A DNA stretch of 22,781 nt from PALSA-505 sp035308365 (GCA_035308365.1 DATGGU010000204.1:1-22781); one strand, 5' to 3'. Positions 1-7,143 are shown, counted from the first letter of the stretch. The notes: a model not told the origin generated them from the sequence alone. Numbers and translations are program-made.

Positions 1-350
1 TTTTCGTCGCCGGGACGCGAGGCTGTCGGTGAAACGCGTTCGCTGCTGCGGCGCGTCGAGATGGTTTTCGTCGCCGGGACGCGAAGTGGTCCGCGAACCC
101 CGTTCGCCACTGCGTTGAGATGGTTTTCGTCGTCGGGACGCGAGGCTGTCGGTGAAACGTGTTCGCTGCTGCGGCGCGGTGAGATGGTTTTCGTCGCCGG
201 GACGCGAGGCTGTCGGTGAAACGCGTTCGCTGCTGCGGCGCGTCGAGATGGTTTTCGTCGCCGGGACGCGAAGTGGTCCGCGAACCCCGTTCGCCACTGC
301 GTCGAGATGGTCTTCGTCGCCGGGACGCGCCGCTGTCCGTGAAAACCCCA
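1..350. repeat. Tandem repeat array, 59/64-bp units in a 187-bp higher-order repeat
   Basis: Units each begin with ATGGTTTTCGTCGCCGGGAC or a close variant at 61, 120, 184, 248 and 307, plus a partial unit from 1. Two unit types alternate: a 64-bp form (core GAGGCTGTCGGTGAAACG) and a 59-bp form (core GAAGTGGTCCGCGAACCCC). The order is A (partial), B, A, A, B, and a diverged last copy. Positions 1-119 match 188-306 with a single mismatch (T/C at position 116 versus 303), so a block of 187 bp was duplicated. Units abut without unique spacers. Short ORFs run through the array but are not convincing as proteins. The array begins at or before the window edge, so its full length is unknown. Confidence 0.9.
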
Positions 351-503
351 TCTGACCTGCGCGAACAGGATGAACCCGGCCGCGTCCGGCACACCGTGGG
401 GCGACACGCCGGCCGGTTCTCCGCCTCAGCCGTCCGACCAGGGGTTTTGTATTCACCGGCGGGTTCCCCTTGCTGCGCTGAGGCCGGTGGTCTAGCGTAG
501 CCA
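351..503. other. Intergenic stretch upstream of nrdR, no gene seen
   Basis: No convincing coding sequence is seen. A weak inverted repeat (CACCGGC at 454-460 with GCCGGTG at 483-489, 22-nt interior) could fold, but it has no T-tract and its role is unclear. Any gene served by it would lie left of the window. Confidence 0.5.
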
Positions 504-519
504 CCACAACATCTAGTAC
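504..519 (+). promoter_or_regulatory. NrdR box 1
   Basis: CCACAACATCTAGTAC fits the known NrdR consensus acaCwAtATaTwGtgt at most conserved positions (C4, A6, A8-T9, T11, G13). It lies 76 bp upstream of the nrdR GTG and is paired with a second box 32 bp downstream. Paired boxes about three helical turns apart are the known arrangement for NrdR binding at ribonucleotide reductase promoters, implying autoregulation of nrdR-nrdJ. Confidence 0.75.
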
Positions 520-535
520 TTACATTGATGTAATA

Positions 536-551
536 TTTCTATAGGTTGTGT
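536..551 (+). promoter_or_regulatory. NrdR box 2, with overlapping -10 candidate
   Basis: TTTCTATAGGTTGTGT matches the NrdR consensus at C4, A6, A8, T11 and the GTGT end. The gap to box 1 is 16 bp (520-535). A TAATAT hexamer at 531-536 could be the -10 element and would be covered by bound NrdR. No clear -35 is visible. Confidence 0.7.
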
Positions 552-594
552 TTCGACGGAGAACCAACGAAGACGGCCGAGAGGGGGCGATCAC

Positions 595-1065
595 GTGCGT
601 TGCCCGTTCTGCAGGCATAACGACAGCCGGGTCATCGACAGCAGGACGACGGAGGACGGCTCGGCGATCCGCCGCCGCCGTTCTTGTCCCGATTGTGGCA
701 AGCGGTTCACCACCCAGGAGACCGTGATCCTCATGGTCGCCAAGCGGAGCGGCGTCACCGAGCCGTTCACCCGCGACAAGATCGTCCGGGGTGTTCGGCG
801 GGCCTGCCAGGGACGGCCGGTGAGCGAGGATCAGCTCGCGAACCTGGCCCAGTGTGTCGAAGACACGATCAGGGCACGGGGCTGCGCGGAGATCCCGTCG
901 CACGAAGTAGGTCTGGCGATCCTTGGGCCGCTCAGAGATCTGGACGAGGTCGCTTACCTGCGCTTCGCCTCGGTCTACCGGGGGTTTGAGTCTCTTGCCG
1001 ACTTCGAGGACGAGATTACCGCGCTGCGCCAGGCCCACGAGAAACAGCGTGAGCTGGCCCGATGA
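595..1065 (+). CDS. nrdR: Transcriptional repressor NrdR
   Basis: NrdR is a nucleotide-sensing repressor of ribonucleotide reductase genes. The 156-residue product has the usual family length. Its N-terminal zinc ribbon is formed by C3, C6, C31 and C34 (CPFC and CPDC), followed by the typical GKRFTTQE segment. An ATP-cone domain covers about residues 48-138 and binds ATP/dATP to set DNA affinity. The start is GTG at 595, chosen for the strong ribosome-binding site GAGGGGG at 581-587 (7-nt spacing) and because it begins directly before the zinc ribbon. Two NrdR boxes lie upstream, so autoregulation is likely. nrdJ follows 146 bp downstream on the same strand, which supports one operon. Confidence 0.97.
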   Translation: MRCPFCRHNDSRVIDSRTTEDGSAIRRRRSCPDCGKRFTTQETVILMVAKRSGVTEPFTRDKIVRGVRRACQGRPVSEDQLANLAQCVEDTIRARGCAEIPSHEVGLAILGPLRDLDEVAYLRFASVYRGFESLADFEDEITALRQAHEKQRELAR

Positions 1066-1179
1066 GCCGGCCGAGCCCGATGCGGCGGACCAGGCGCGAC
1101 CAGCCAGGGCAGTCACCCGGACAGGCGGGGACCGCCAGCCAGCATGAACCATTCGAAGCAGGCCTGGACAGGCCGGATC

Positions 1180-1209
1180 GGGATCCAGCCGGATCCCAGA
1201 AGGGGGAGG
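1180..1209 (+). promoter_or_regulatory. Small hairpin and ribosome-binding site before nrdJ
   Basis: GGGATCC (1180-1186) and GGATCCC (1191-1197) form a perfect 7-bp stem with a 4-nt loop. It ends four bases before the strong Shine-Dalgarno sequence GGGGGAGG (1202-1209), which serves the ATG at 1212. This site decides the nrdJ start: an earlier in-frame ATG at 1062 overlaps the nrdR stop, but it would add 50 residues that do not resemble the family. An effect of the hairpin on translation is inference. Confidence 0.55.
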
Positions 1210-1211
1210 TC

Positions 1212-4200
1212 ATGACGGAGACGGCGAGCGGTCAGGCCGGGCAGAGCGGCAAGTACCCCGCCAAGGGGCTCACCATCGGCCGTATTCATACCCGCGAGGG
1301 CGTGCACCCCTACGACGAGGTGACCTGGGAACGCCGCGACGTCGTCATGACCAACTGGCGCGATGGCTCGGTCAACTTCGAGCAGCGGGGTGTGGAGTTC
1401 CCCAGCTTCTGGTCCGTCAACGCGGCGAACATCGTCACCACCAAGTATTTCCGTGGCGCTGTTGGCACCCCGCAGCGTGAGTGGAGCCTCAAGCAGCTCG
1501 TGGACCGGGTGGTGGGCACCTACGGCTCAGCCGGGCGCGCGAACGGCTACTTCGCCAGCGAGGCCGACGCCGAGATTTTCGAGCATGAGCTTGCCTATGC
1601 GCTCATCCACCAGATATTCAGCTTCAACTCGCCGGTCTGGTTCAACGTGGGCACAACGTCCCCACAGCAGGTCTCGGCGTGTTTCATCCTGGCCGTGGAC
1701 GACACGATGGACTCGATTCTCGAGTGGTACCGCGAAGAGGGCCTTATCTTCAAGGGCGGCTCGGGGGCAGGCATCAACCTGTCCCGGATCAGGTCTAGCA
1801 AGGAACTGCTGACCTCTGGCGGCACGGCGAGCGGCCCGGTTTCGTTCATGCGCGGCGCCGACGCGTCGGCCGGCACCATCAAGTCGGGCGGTGCGACCCG
1901 GCGGGCTGCCAAGATGGTCGTTCTCGACGTGGACCACCCGGACATTTCCGAGTTCATCGAGACGAAGGCCCGGGAAGAGGAAAAGGTCCGCGTACTCAGG
2001 GACGCGGGCTTCGACATGGACCTCGGCGGCAAGGACATCGCCAGCGTCCAGTACCAGAACGCCAACAATTCGGTGCGGGTCTCCGGCGAGTTCATGCGGG
2101 CCGTGGAGAATGACGGCGAGTTCGACCTGCTGGCCAGGCGGACCGGTGAAGCGGTCGAGCGCATCAAAGCCAAGGATCTGTTCCGCAAGATGGCACAGGC
2201 GGCCTGGGAATGCGCGGACCCCGGCATCCAGTACGACGACACCATCAACGACTGGCACACCTGCCCGGAAACCGGCCGTATCACCGCGAGCAACCCCTGC
2301 TCCGAATACGTTCACCTGGACAACTCGTCGTGCAACCTGGCCAGCATCAACCTGATGAGGTTCCTGCGCGATGACGACACCTTCGACGCCGAACGGTTCG
2401 AGCGCATCACCGAGCTCATCATCACCGCGATGGACATCTCAATCTGCTTCGCCGATTTCCCGACGAAAAAGATAACCGAGACCACCCGCGCCTACCGGCA
2501 GCTTGGCATCGGCTACGCCAACCTCGGCGCCCTGCTGATGGCGACCGGCCATGCCTACGACTCCGAGGGAGGCCGGGCCATCGCGGCGGCCATCACCTCG
2601 CTGATGACCGGCACCGCCTACCGGCGGTCCGCCGAACTGGCGGCCATCGTCGGCCCCTACGACGGGTACGAGCGGAACCGGACCGCGCACAACCGGGTCA
2701 TGCGCAAGCACGCCGAGGCCAGCGCCCGCATCAGCTCCCTGGATGCCATCGACAAGGCGATCCTTGCCCGCGCGTCGGCCGCCTGGGACGAATGCCTGGC
2801 CCTGGGCGAGAAGAACGGCTATCGAAATGCGCAGGCCTCGCTGTTGGCGCCTACCGGATGCCTCACCGGCGACACCCTGATAACGACAGATCGCGGCCTT
2901 ACCCGGCTGTCCGAGATCGGCGATATCTACGGTGACCGCTGGCAGGACCTGGACCTCACCGTCTCGACGGACGAGGGTCCGCGACAGGCGACGAAGTTCT
3001 TCGTCAACGGGGAAGAGCCGACCCGCCTGATCAGGACCGAGGGTGCATACCAGATTCAGGGCACGCTTACCCACCGGGTCAAGGTCGTGGATCCGCAAAG
3101 CGGTGCCTGGGTATGGAAGCGGCTGGCCGACATCGCCCCGGGAGATGTCCTCCCGCTGCAACTCGGCATCCAGATAGGCGCTCCGAGGCGGGTGCCGCTG
3201 CCAGTGCTCGACCAGGCGTACTACACCGGGGACCGGGATGTCGTAGTGCCCGGCTCGGTCACGCCGGAACTGGCCGAGCTCGCCGGTTATTTCATGGGTG
3301 ACGGGAGCCTGCACGCCAAGGGCATCAGGCTGTGCGTCGCCGACACCGATCTCGATGTTGCCGCGCGGCTTGGCATTCTGGTCAAGGAACTGTTCGGCAT
3401 AACGCCGGCGGTCAGGTCCGGGCCGGGTTACCAAGAGATAAATCTTCAGTCAGTCCGGCTTGCTCGCTGGTGGCAGGCGGCAGGATTCGCAGGGCACCTT
3501 CCCGAGGCCGGTCAGGCCGGCCAGGGCTGGATTCCACGGATCCCTTCAGCGATCCTCGAAACCAACGACCCTGCCGTGCACAGTGCGTTCCTGCGCGGGC
3601 TTTTCGAGGCAGCCGGCACAGTTCTGGAGGGTGTGCCCAGCGTCTCGACCGCCGATGAGTCGTTCGCGGCCGAGATCCGGACCCTGCTGCTGACGGTGGG
3701 CCTCGCCACGACAACCAGGCAGACGGTAAGCGACTGTGGCGGTCCCACTTACCAGGTTCGGCTCCGTGACGTCGGTCACGCCCTGGAATTCGGCAAGCGG
3801 ATCGGGTTCATCGGCGAGCGCAAGGCGCGCCTGCTGGCGTTCGGTGAACCGGTTCAGTCCGCGGAGAAGGACTACGTCTTCTTGCCGTCTCAGACGTGGA
3901 TGCAGCTCGTTCCACCGGGACATCCGAACCGCAATGCGGTCATGCAGTCGCTGCGCAGGCACGGCGGGGTTCCCCGGATGCTGGCCGGGCGAATCCACAA
4001 GGAGAACCCCGGCCCGCGGCTGGGCGAGGCGCTCGGCTACCTGTTCGAGCGGGTCGCGAGCAACGAAGACGGCGGCCTGCAGCCCACATACGATCTGTCC
4101 GTTCCGGACAACGTGACCTATGTGGCCAATGGGATGGTCAGCCACAACACCATCGGGCTCATGATGGACTGCGACACCACGGGCATCGAGCCTGACCTGG

Positions 4201-5351
4201 CCCTGGTGAAGTTCAAGAAGCTGGTCGGCGGCGGCTCCATGCAGATCGTCAACCAGACGGTCCCGCGTGCGCTGCGCAACCTCGGCTACCAGCCCGAGCA
4301 GGTCGAGGCGATCACCGAGTACATCGCCGACCATGGCCATGTGGTGGACGCGCCGAGCCTGCGGCCGGAGCACTATGGGGTGTTCGACTGCGCGATGGGC
4401 GAGCGCGCCATCGCCCCGATGGGCCACGTCCGGATGATCGCCGCGGTTCAGCCGCTGCTCAGTGGTTCGGTAAGCAAGACGGTCAACATGCCGGAGACCG
4501 CCACCGTCGAGGACATTGAACAGATCTACTTCGAGGGCTGGAAGCTGGGCCTGAAGGCGCTGGCCATCTACCGCGACAACTGCAAGGTCGGCCAGCCCCT
4601 GTCTGCGGCAGGCAGGAAGCCCGCTGCCGCCCAGGAGCCGGCTCCCGCCGCGCCCGCCCCCGAGGTCCGTCCGGTGCGCAGGCGCCTGCCGCGCAGCCGG
4701 TCGGCGACGGTGACCAGGTTCTCCGTGGCCGGAGCCGAGGGTTACATGACCGCGTCCAACTACCCGGACGACGGCGTGGGCGAGGTCTTCCTCAAGCTCG
4801 GCAAGCAGGGCTCCACGCTGGCCGGCGTCATGGACGCCTTCTCCATCGCGGTCTCGGTCGGCCTGCAATATGGAATCCCGCTGGAGACCTACGTCGCGAA
4901 GTTCACCAACATGCGGTTCGAGCCGGCCGGTCTCACCGACGACCCGGACATCCGCCTCGCCACCTCGGTGATGGACTACATCTTCCGCCGCCTGGCGCTC
5001 GACCACCTGCCCTACGAGCAGCGGGCCGAACTCGGCATCCTGTCGGCCGCCGAGCGCAGCGCCAGCCCGGCCAGCACCGACGGGCAAACCGCTGCGGTTG
5101 CCGAGGTGCCCGACACCGAGGAACTTGCCCAGTCCGCGCCGATAGAGGATTTTGCCAGCCGAACGGTGCCCACCGACGCCGCGGCTACGCCAGCCGCTCA
5201 CTCCCAGGCCGGGAGCTCGGTAGAGGTGGCGGAATCCCGGCAGGGCCGGATGGCGGATGCGCCATTGTGCATGACCTGCGGCACAAAAATGCGCCCTGCG
5301 GGCAGCTGCTACGTCTGCGAAGGCTGCGGCGCCACCAGCGGCTGCAGCTGA
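1212..5351 (+). CDS. nrdJ: Adenosylcobalamin-dependent (class II) ribonucleoside-diphosphate reductase, intein-containing
   Basis: NrdJ reduces ribonucleotides to deoxyribonucleotides using a radical generated from coenzyme B12, independent of oxygen. The primary translation product is 1379 residues; removal of the 430-residue intein leaves 949, near the usual length of actinobacterial NrdJ. Landmarks are the substrate-site cysteine in SACFIL (C157), the catalytic NPCSE motif (residues 361-365; C363 is the expected thiyl radical site), SSCNLASINL just after it, and the APTG-TIG phosphate-binding loop split by the intein. The last 27 residues contain CxxC pairs (CMTC, CYVCEGC) of the kind that re-reduce the active site. 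A Pro/Ala/Glu-rich linker follows the barrel. The start at 1212 is set by the GGGGGAGG ribosome-binding site. Co-transcription with nrdR is likely. Confidence 0.96.
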   Translation: MTETASGQAGQSGKYPAKGLTIGRIHTREGVHPYDEVTWERRDVVMTNWRDGSVNFEQRGVEFPSFWSVNAANIVTTKYFRGAVGTPQREWSLKQLVDRVVGTYGSAGRANGYFASEADAEIFEHELAYALIHQIFSFNSPVWFNVGTTSPQQVSACFILAVDDTMDSILEWYREEGLIFKGGSGAGINLSRIRSSKELLTSGGTASGPVSFMRGADASAGTIKSGGATRRAAKMVVLDVDHPDISEFIETKAREEEKVRVLRDAGFDMDLGGKDIASVQYQNANNSVRVSGEFMRAVENDGEFDLLARRTGEAVERIKAKDLFRKMAQAAWECADPGIQYDDTINDWHTCPETGRITASNPCSEYVHLDNSSCNLASINLMRFLRDDDTFDAERFERITELIITAMDISICFADFPTKKITETTRAYRQLGIGYANLGALLMATGHAYDSEGGRAIAAAITSLMTGTAYRRSAELAAIVGPYDGYERNRTAHNRVMRKHAEASARISSLDAIDKAILARASAAWDECLALGEKNGYRNAQASLLAPTGCLTGDTLITTDRGLTRLSEIGDIYGDRWQDLDLTVSTDEGPRQATKFFVNGEEPTRLIRTEGAYQIQGTLTHRVKVVDPQSGAWVWKRLADIAPGDVLPLQLGIQIGAPRRVPLPVLDQAYYTGDRDVVVPGSVTPELAELAGYFMGDGSLHAKGIRLCVADTDLDVAARLGILVKELFGITPAVRSGPGYQEINLQSVRLARWWQAAGFAGHLPEAGQAGQGWIPRIPSAILETNDPAVHSAFLRGLFEAAGTVLEGVPSVSTADESFAAEIRTLLLTVGLATTTRQTVSDCGGPTYQVRLRDVGHALEFGKRIGFIGERKARLLAFGEPVQSAEKDYVFLPSQTWMQLVPPGHPNRNAVMQSLRRHGGVPRMLAGRIHKENPGPRLGEALGYLFERVASNEDGGLQPTYDLSVPDNVTYVANGMVSHNTIGLMMDCDTTGIEPDLALVKFKKLVGGGSMQIVNQTVPRALRNLGYQPEQVEAITEYIADHGHVVDAPSLRPEHYGVFDCAMGERAIAPMGHVRMIAAVQPLLSGSVSKTVNMPETATVEDIEQIYFEGWKLGLKALAIYRDNCKVGQPLSAAGRKPAAAQEPAPAAPAPEVRPVRRRLPRSRSATVTRFSVAGAEGYMTASNYPDDGVGEVFLKLGKQGSTLAGVMDAFSIAVSVGLQYGIPLETYVAKFTNMRFEPAGLTDDPDIRLATSVMDYIFRRLALDHLPYEQRAELGILSAAERSASPASTDGQTAAVAEVPDTEELAQSAPIEDFASRTVPTDAAATPAAHSQAGSSVEVAESRQGRMADAPLCMTCGTKMRPAGSCYVCEGCGATSGCS
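2859..4148 (+). mobile_element. NrdJ intein with LAGLIDADG homing endonuclease domain
   Basis: This in-frame insertion covers NrdJ residues 550-979 (430 residues). It starts with Cys1 in CLTGDTLITT (splicing block A), carries the block B TxxH element in GTLTHRVKVVD, and ends with block F (YDLSVPDN) and GMVSHN, followed by Thr as the +1 extein residue. Splicing would rejoin LLAPTG to TIGLMMDCD, restoring a phosphate-loop sequence that is highly conserved. All visible splicing residues are intact, so protein splicing is expected. The inner endonuclease part has two dodecapeptide motifs: LAGYFMGDG, with the catalytic Asp at 3300-3302, and LRGLFEAAG, where Ala (3612-3614) replaces the expected Asp. 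Cleavage activity is therefore doubtful. Confidence 0.95.
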
Positions 5352-5368
5352 CCGCGAGCAGCAGCCGG

Positions 5369-5409
5369 ACCTGCCAGGTCAGCCCGCCGGACGGGCTGAC
5401 CTGGCAGGT
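5369..5409 (+). terminator. Perfect 18-bp hairpin after nrdJ
   Basis: ACCTGCCAGGTCAGCCCG (5369-5386) is the exact reverse complement of 5392-5409, with a 5-nt loop (CCGGA). It begins 18 bp after the nrdJ stop and is followed by a short T-containing tail (TTCTTGTTG). It is the strongest hairpin in the left half of the window. It likely ends the nrdR-nrdJ transcript and isolates lexA. Confidence 0.85.
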
Positions 5410-5498
5410 TCTTGTTGTCCACGTTCCAGCCGCTCATCAATAATCTTCGAACACGTGCTGTGGGTTCGCCAGATGATCGGGGTCGCTTCAAACTTCTA

Positions 5499-5517
5499 TT
5501 TGATATACAAGATCAAA
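5499..5517 (+). promoter_or_regulatory. Inverted repeat TTTGAT-N7-ATCAAA over the putative lexA promoter
   Basis: A perfect inverted repeat (TTTGAT 5499-5504, ATCAAA 5512-5517) lies in an A/T-rich patch about 40-60 bp upstream of the lexA ATG. It encloses TATACA (5504-5509), a possible -10 element. It does not match the known actinobacterial LexA box (GAAC-N4-GTTC). Only a degenerate CGAAC half-site (5448-5452) and a distant GTTCG (5464-5468) are seen nearby. Its role as an operator is inference. Confidence 0.4.
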
Positions 5518-5558
5518 CTGCTAGCATGGCGGCACGACAGCTATGGCCGGAGGCTTAT

Positions 5559-6236
5559 ATGCGACGTGCGGAGTCATGCGACCTGACCAGCCGGGATCTG
5601 ACCCCGCGTCAGCGCAGGATCGTCCAGGTCATCGAGGACAGCATCCGGCTGCACGGCTACCCGCCGACGTTGCGTGAGATCGGTGACGCGGCCGGGCTGG
5701 CAAGCACGTCCAGCGTCAGCTACCAGCTATCGAGCCTGGAGAAGAAGGGGTACCTGAGCCGTGGCTCCGGGCGGCCGCGCACGGCGGTGGTGTGCCCGCT
5801 GGATGATCCGGTGATCGAGCACCAGGCCGGCATTCAGGAGCGGAGTGTGGCCCGGGTGCCGCTGGTGGGCCGCATCGCGGCGGGCGGGCCGATTCTCGCC
5901 GATCAGCTGATCGAGGATGTCATTCCACTGCCCCGGCAGCTCGTGGGGGAGGGGGAGCTGATCATGCTCAGGGTCGTGGGCGACTCGATGATCGGTGCCG
6001 CCATCGCCGATGGTGACTGGGTGGTCGTCCGCCGCGAGTCGGACGTCGAAAACGGCGACATCGTGGCCGCCATGATCGAGAGTGACACGTCGGCAGATGG
6101 AGAGGCGACGGTCAAGACGTTCAAGAAGAGCGACGGGCACGTCTGGCTGATCCCGCACAACCCTGCTTACACCCCGATCCTCGGCGACGAGGCCACGATC
6201 CTCGGCAAGGTGGTCGCCGTCCTGCGCCGGATGTGA
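5559..6236 (+). CDS. lexA: SOS regulator LexA (repressor/autoprotease)
   Basis: LexA represses DNA-damage genes and cleaves itself when RecA filaments form. The chosen start, ATG at 5559, has GGAGG at 5549-5553 (5-nt spacing) and gives 225 residues, a normal length. An ATG at 5526 and a TTG at 5412 are in frame upstream, but add sequence unlike the family and lack such a site. Residues 14-78 form the winged helix-turn-helix DNA-binding domain (PPTLREIGDAAGLAST). The cleavage site is A108-G109 in RIAAGGPI. The catalytic dyad is S143 (GDSM) and K186 (ATVKTF). All key residues are present, so it should be functional. It follows nrdJ on the same strand but behind a strong terminator, so it probably has its own promoter. 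Confidence 0.96.
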   Translation: MRRAESCDLTSRDLTPRQRRIVQVIEDSIRLHGYPPTLREIGDAAGLASTSSVSYQLSSLEKKGYLSRGSGRPRTAVVCPLDDPVIEHQAGIQERSVARVPLVGRIAAGGPILADQLIEDVIPLPRQLVGEGELIMLRVVGDSMIGAAIADGDWVVVRRESDVENGDIVAAMIESDTSADGEATVKTFKKSDGHVWLIPHNPAYTPILGDEATILGKVVAVLRRM

Positions 6237-6301
6237 CAGCCGGGTGATGCCACCTAGCCATGGGGGGAGGCATGGGCCATGTCCTGCCCCTCCGTCGCCA
6301 G

Positions 6302-6323
6302 CCGCCCGCTTGCAGGCGGGCGG
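6302..6323 (+). terminator. Hairpin downstream of lexA
   Basis: CCGCCCGC (6302-6309) pairs perfectly with GCGGGCGG (6316-6323) across a 6-nt loop, 65 bp after the lexA stop. There is no U-tract, as is common for actinobacterial terminators, so the call rests on stem strength and position only. Confidence 0.45.
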
Positions 6324-6790
6324 GCCTTCGATCGCTACGCCGGCCTGGGTGCTCCTGAAGCCGATCCGGCCGGTGCGTGGCTGACCGGCGTGGCACAGTC
6401 CGCGGGCCCCGCCTGGCCGCGCCTGAATCCCGCCGCCGATCAGCAACGAATTGTCACTTTCTTACATATCTGCTCGCTGCCTACTGCGGTCCCTTTAGGC
6501 GTCCTGTGTAACATAGTGACCTGCCAAGCCACTGAACCGATCCCATCGACCAGGGATGTTTACGGAGTGTTAAAGCCGCGTGCATGACTCGCGGACCCGG
6601 CACAGCATTGCGGCCGGCGCCCGTACCATCAATTAGTTACCGGCGTGGCACCTTCCTTGTAATGTTCATGTTCAGTTAAAACCGCCAGGTCAAGTCGACG
6701 GCCGAACATGATCGATATTGTTCCGGAACTGGCTGGGCAACCTTTCCCGCCCAGCCGCGAGGCGGTGACCAGCGGCAACCCAGCGAGTAG

Positions 6791-6844
6791 TACACTGAAT
6801 CCCCGATCCGGCCACGGAGCGTAACAAACGTAACGAAAGGTAAC
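6791..6844 (+). promoter_or_regulatory. Putative promoter and GTAAC direct repeats
   Basis: TACACT (6791-6796) resembles a -10 hexamer; a possible GTGACC -35 (6765-6770) is 20 bp upstream, longer than ideal. Just downstream, GTAAC occurs three times, at 6821-6825, 6830-6834 and 6840-6844, about one helical turn apart and separated by A-rich spacers. Such phased repeats look like binding sites for a regulator of the downstream transporter, but no known motif is recognised. Confidence 0.4.
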
Positions 6845-6964
6845 GATTGGGGCGAGAATGCGGCACGTCTGTAGGGCGTGCTGCCGCGCTCGGGTTACGC
6901 TCCCGGTGACACACTCCTGCTGGGCAGCGTCTCCGCAGGTCAGCGAGACAGCTCCGGTGATTGC

Positions 6965-7032
6965 CGGACACTTGGTCAGCATTTTGGCCGAACGGGCAGG
7001 GCGGCGGAACAGGTCGCCAGGCCCAGTGTCCG
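6965..7032 (+). promoter_or_regulatory. Possible folded leader of the transporter mRNA
   Basis: CGGACACTTGG (6965-6975) can pair with CCCAGTGTCCG (7022-7032), 10 of 11 bases, enclosing a 46-nt GC-rich interior. The stem ends about 110 nt before the lipoprotein start. It does not match a riboswitch class that I recognise, including ydaO-type leaders. It may be a chance fold. Confidence 0.3.
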
Positions 7033-7143
7033 CATGCTCGCGGCGTCGTTGATCTGCGAGTGCGTTCCAAGGAGGCCGTATCGGAACGAGGGCATGCCCA
7101 CATTTGATCCGGAGCATGCATAACAAGTCATGAGGAGATGCCA

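Larger units (their letters stand above)
6237..7143. other. Long intergenic region between lexA and the transporter operon
   Basis: No convincing gene is found on either strand; the short ORFs here have low third-position GC compared with real genes in the window. Elements seen are a GC-rich hairpin CCGCCCGC/GCGGGCGG (6302-6323, 6-nt loop) that could end lexA transcription, a perfect palindrome GTTCCGGAAC (6720-6729), an inverted pair CATGTTC/GAACATG (6667-6673 and 6704-6710), three GTAAC direct repeats (6821-6844), and a possible -10 TACACT (6791-6796). The A/T content rises clearly at 6440-6700, so several promoters may lie here. No tRNA or rRNA was recognised. Confidence 0.6.

Noticed and set aside
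1..350. CRISPR array
   Set aside because: Units are 59-64 bp, abut each other, and have no unique spacers; the differences are in two shared core types.
152..500. Small plus-strand ORFs through the repeat array
   Set aside because: They only translate the repeats in different frames, with no ribosome-binding site or recognisable domain.
520..1152. Minus-strand frame opposite nrdR
   Set aside because: It covers the NrdR boxes and nrdR itself and has no recognisable features.
3546..5201. Long minus-strand frame (551 codons) opposite nrdJ
   Set aside because: It is antisense to a clearly recognised gene and intein; long opposite frames are expected in high-GC DNA.
5446..5468. LexA box upstream of lexA
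   Set aside because: The CGAAC half-site has only a degenerate partner at the required 4-bp spacing, and the good GTTCG is 11 bp away.
6279..6587. 102-codon plus-strand ORF after lexA
   Set aside because: Codon use changes along the ORF, it crosses an A/T-rich promoter-like region, and no family is recognised.
6878..7123. 81-codon plus-strand ORF in the transporter leader
   Set aside because: It has no ribosome-binding site, modest third-position GC and no family; it is more likely leader RNA.
6237..7143. tRNA or known riboswitch in the long intergenic region
   Set aside because: No T-loop sequence, cloverleaf, or ydaO-type conserved core was found by eye.
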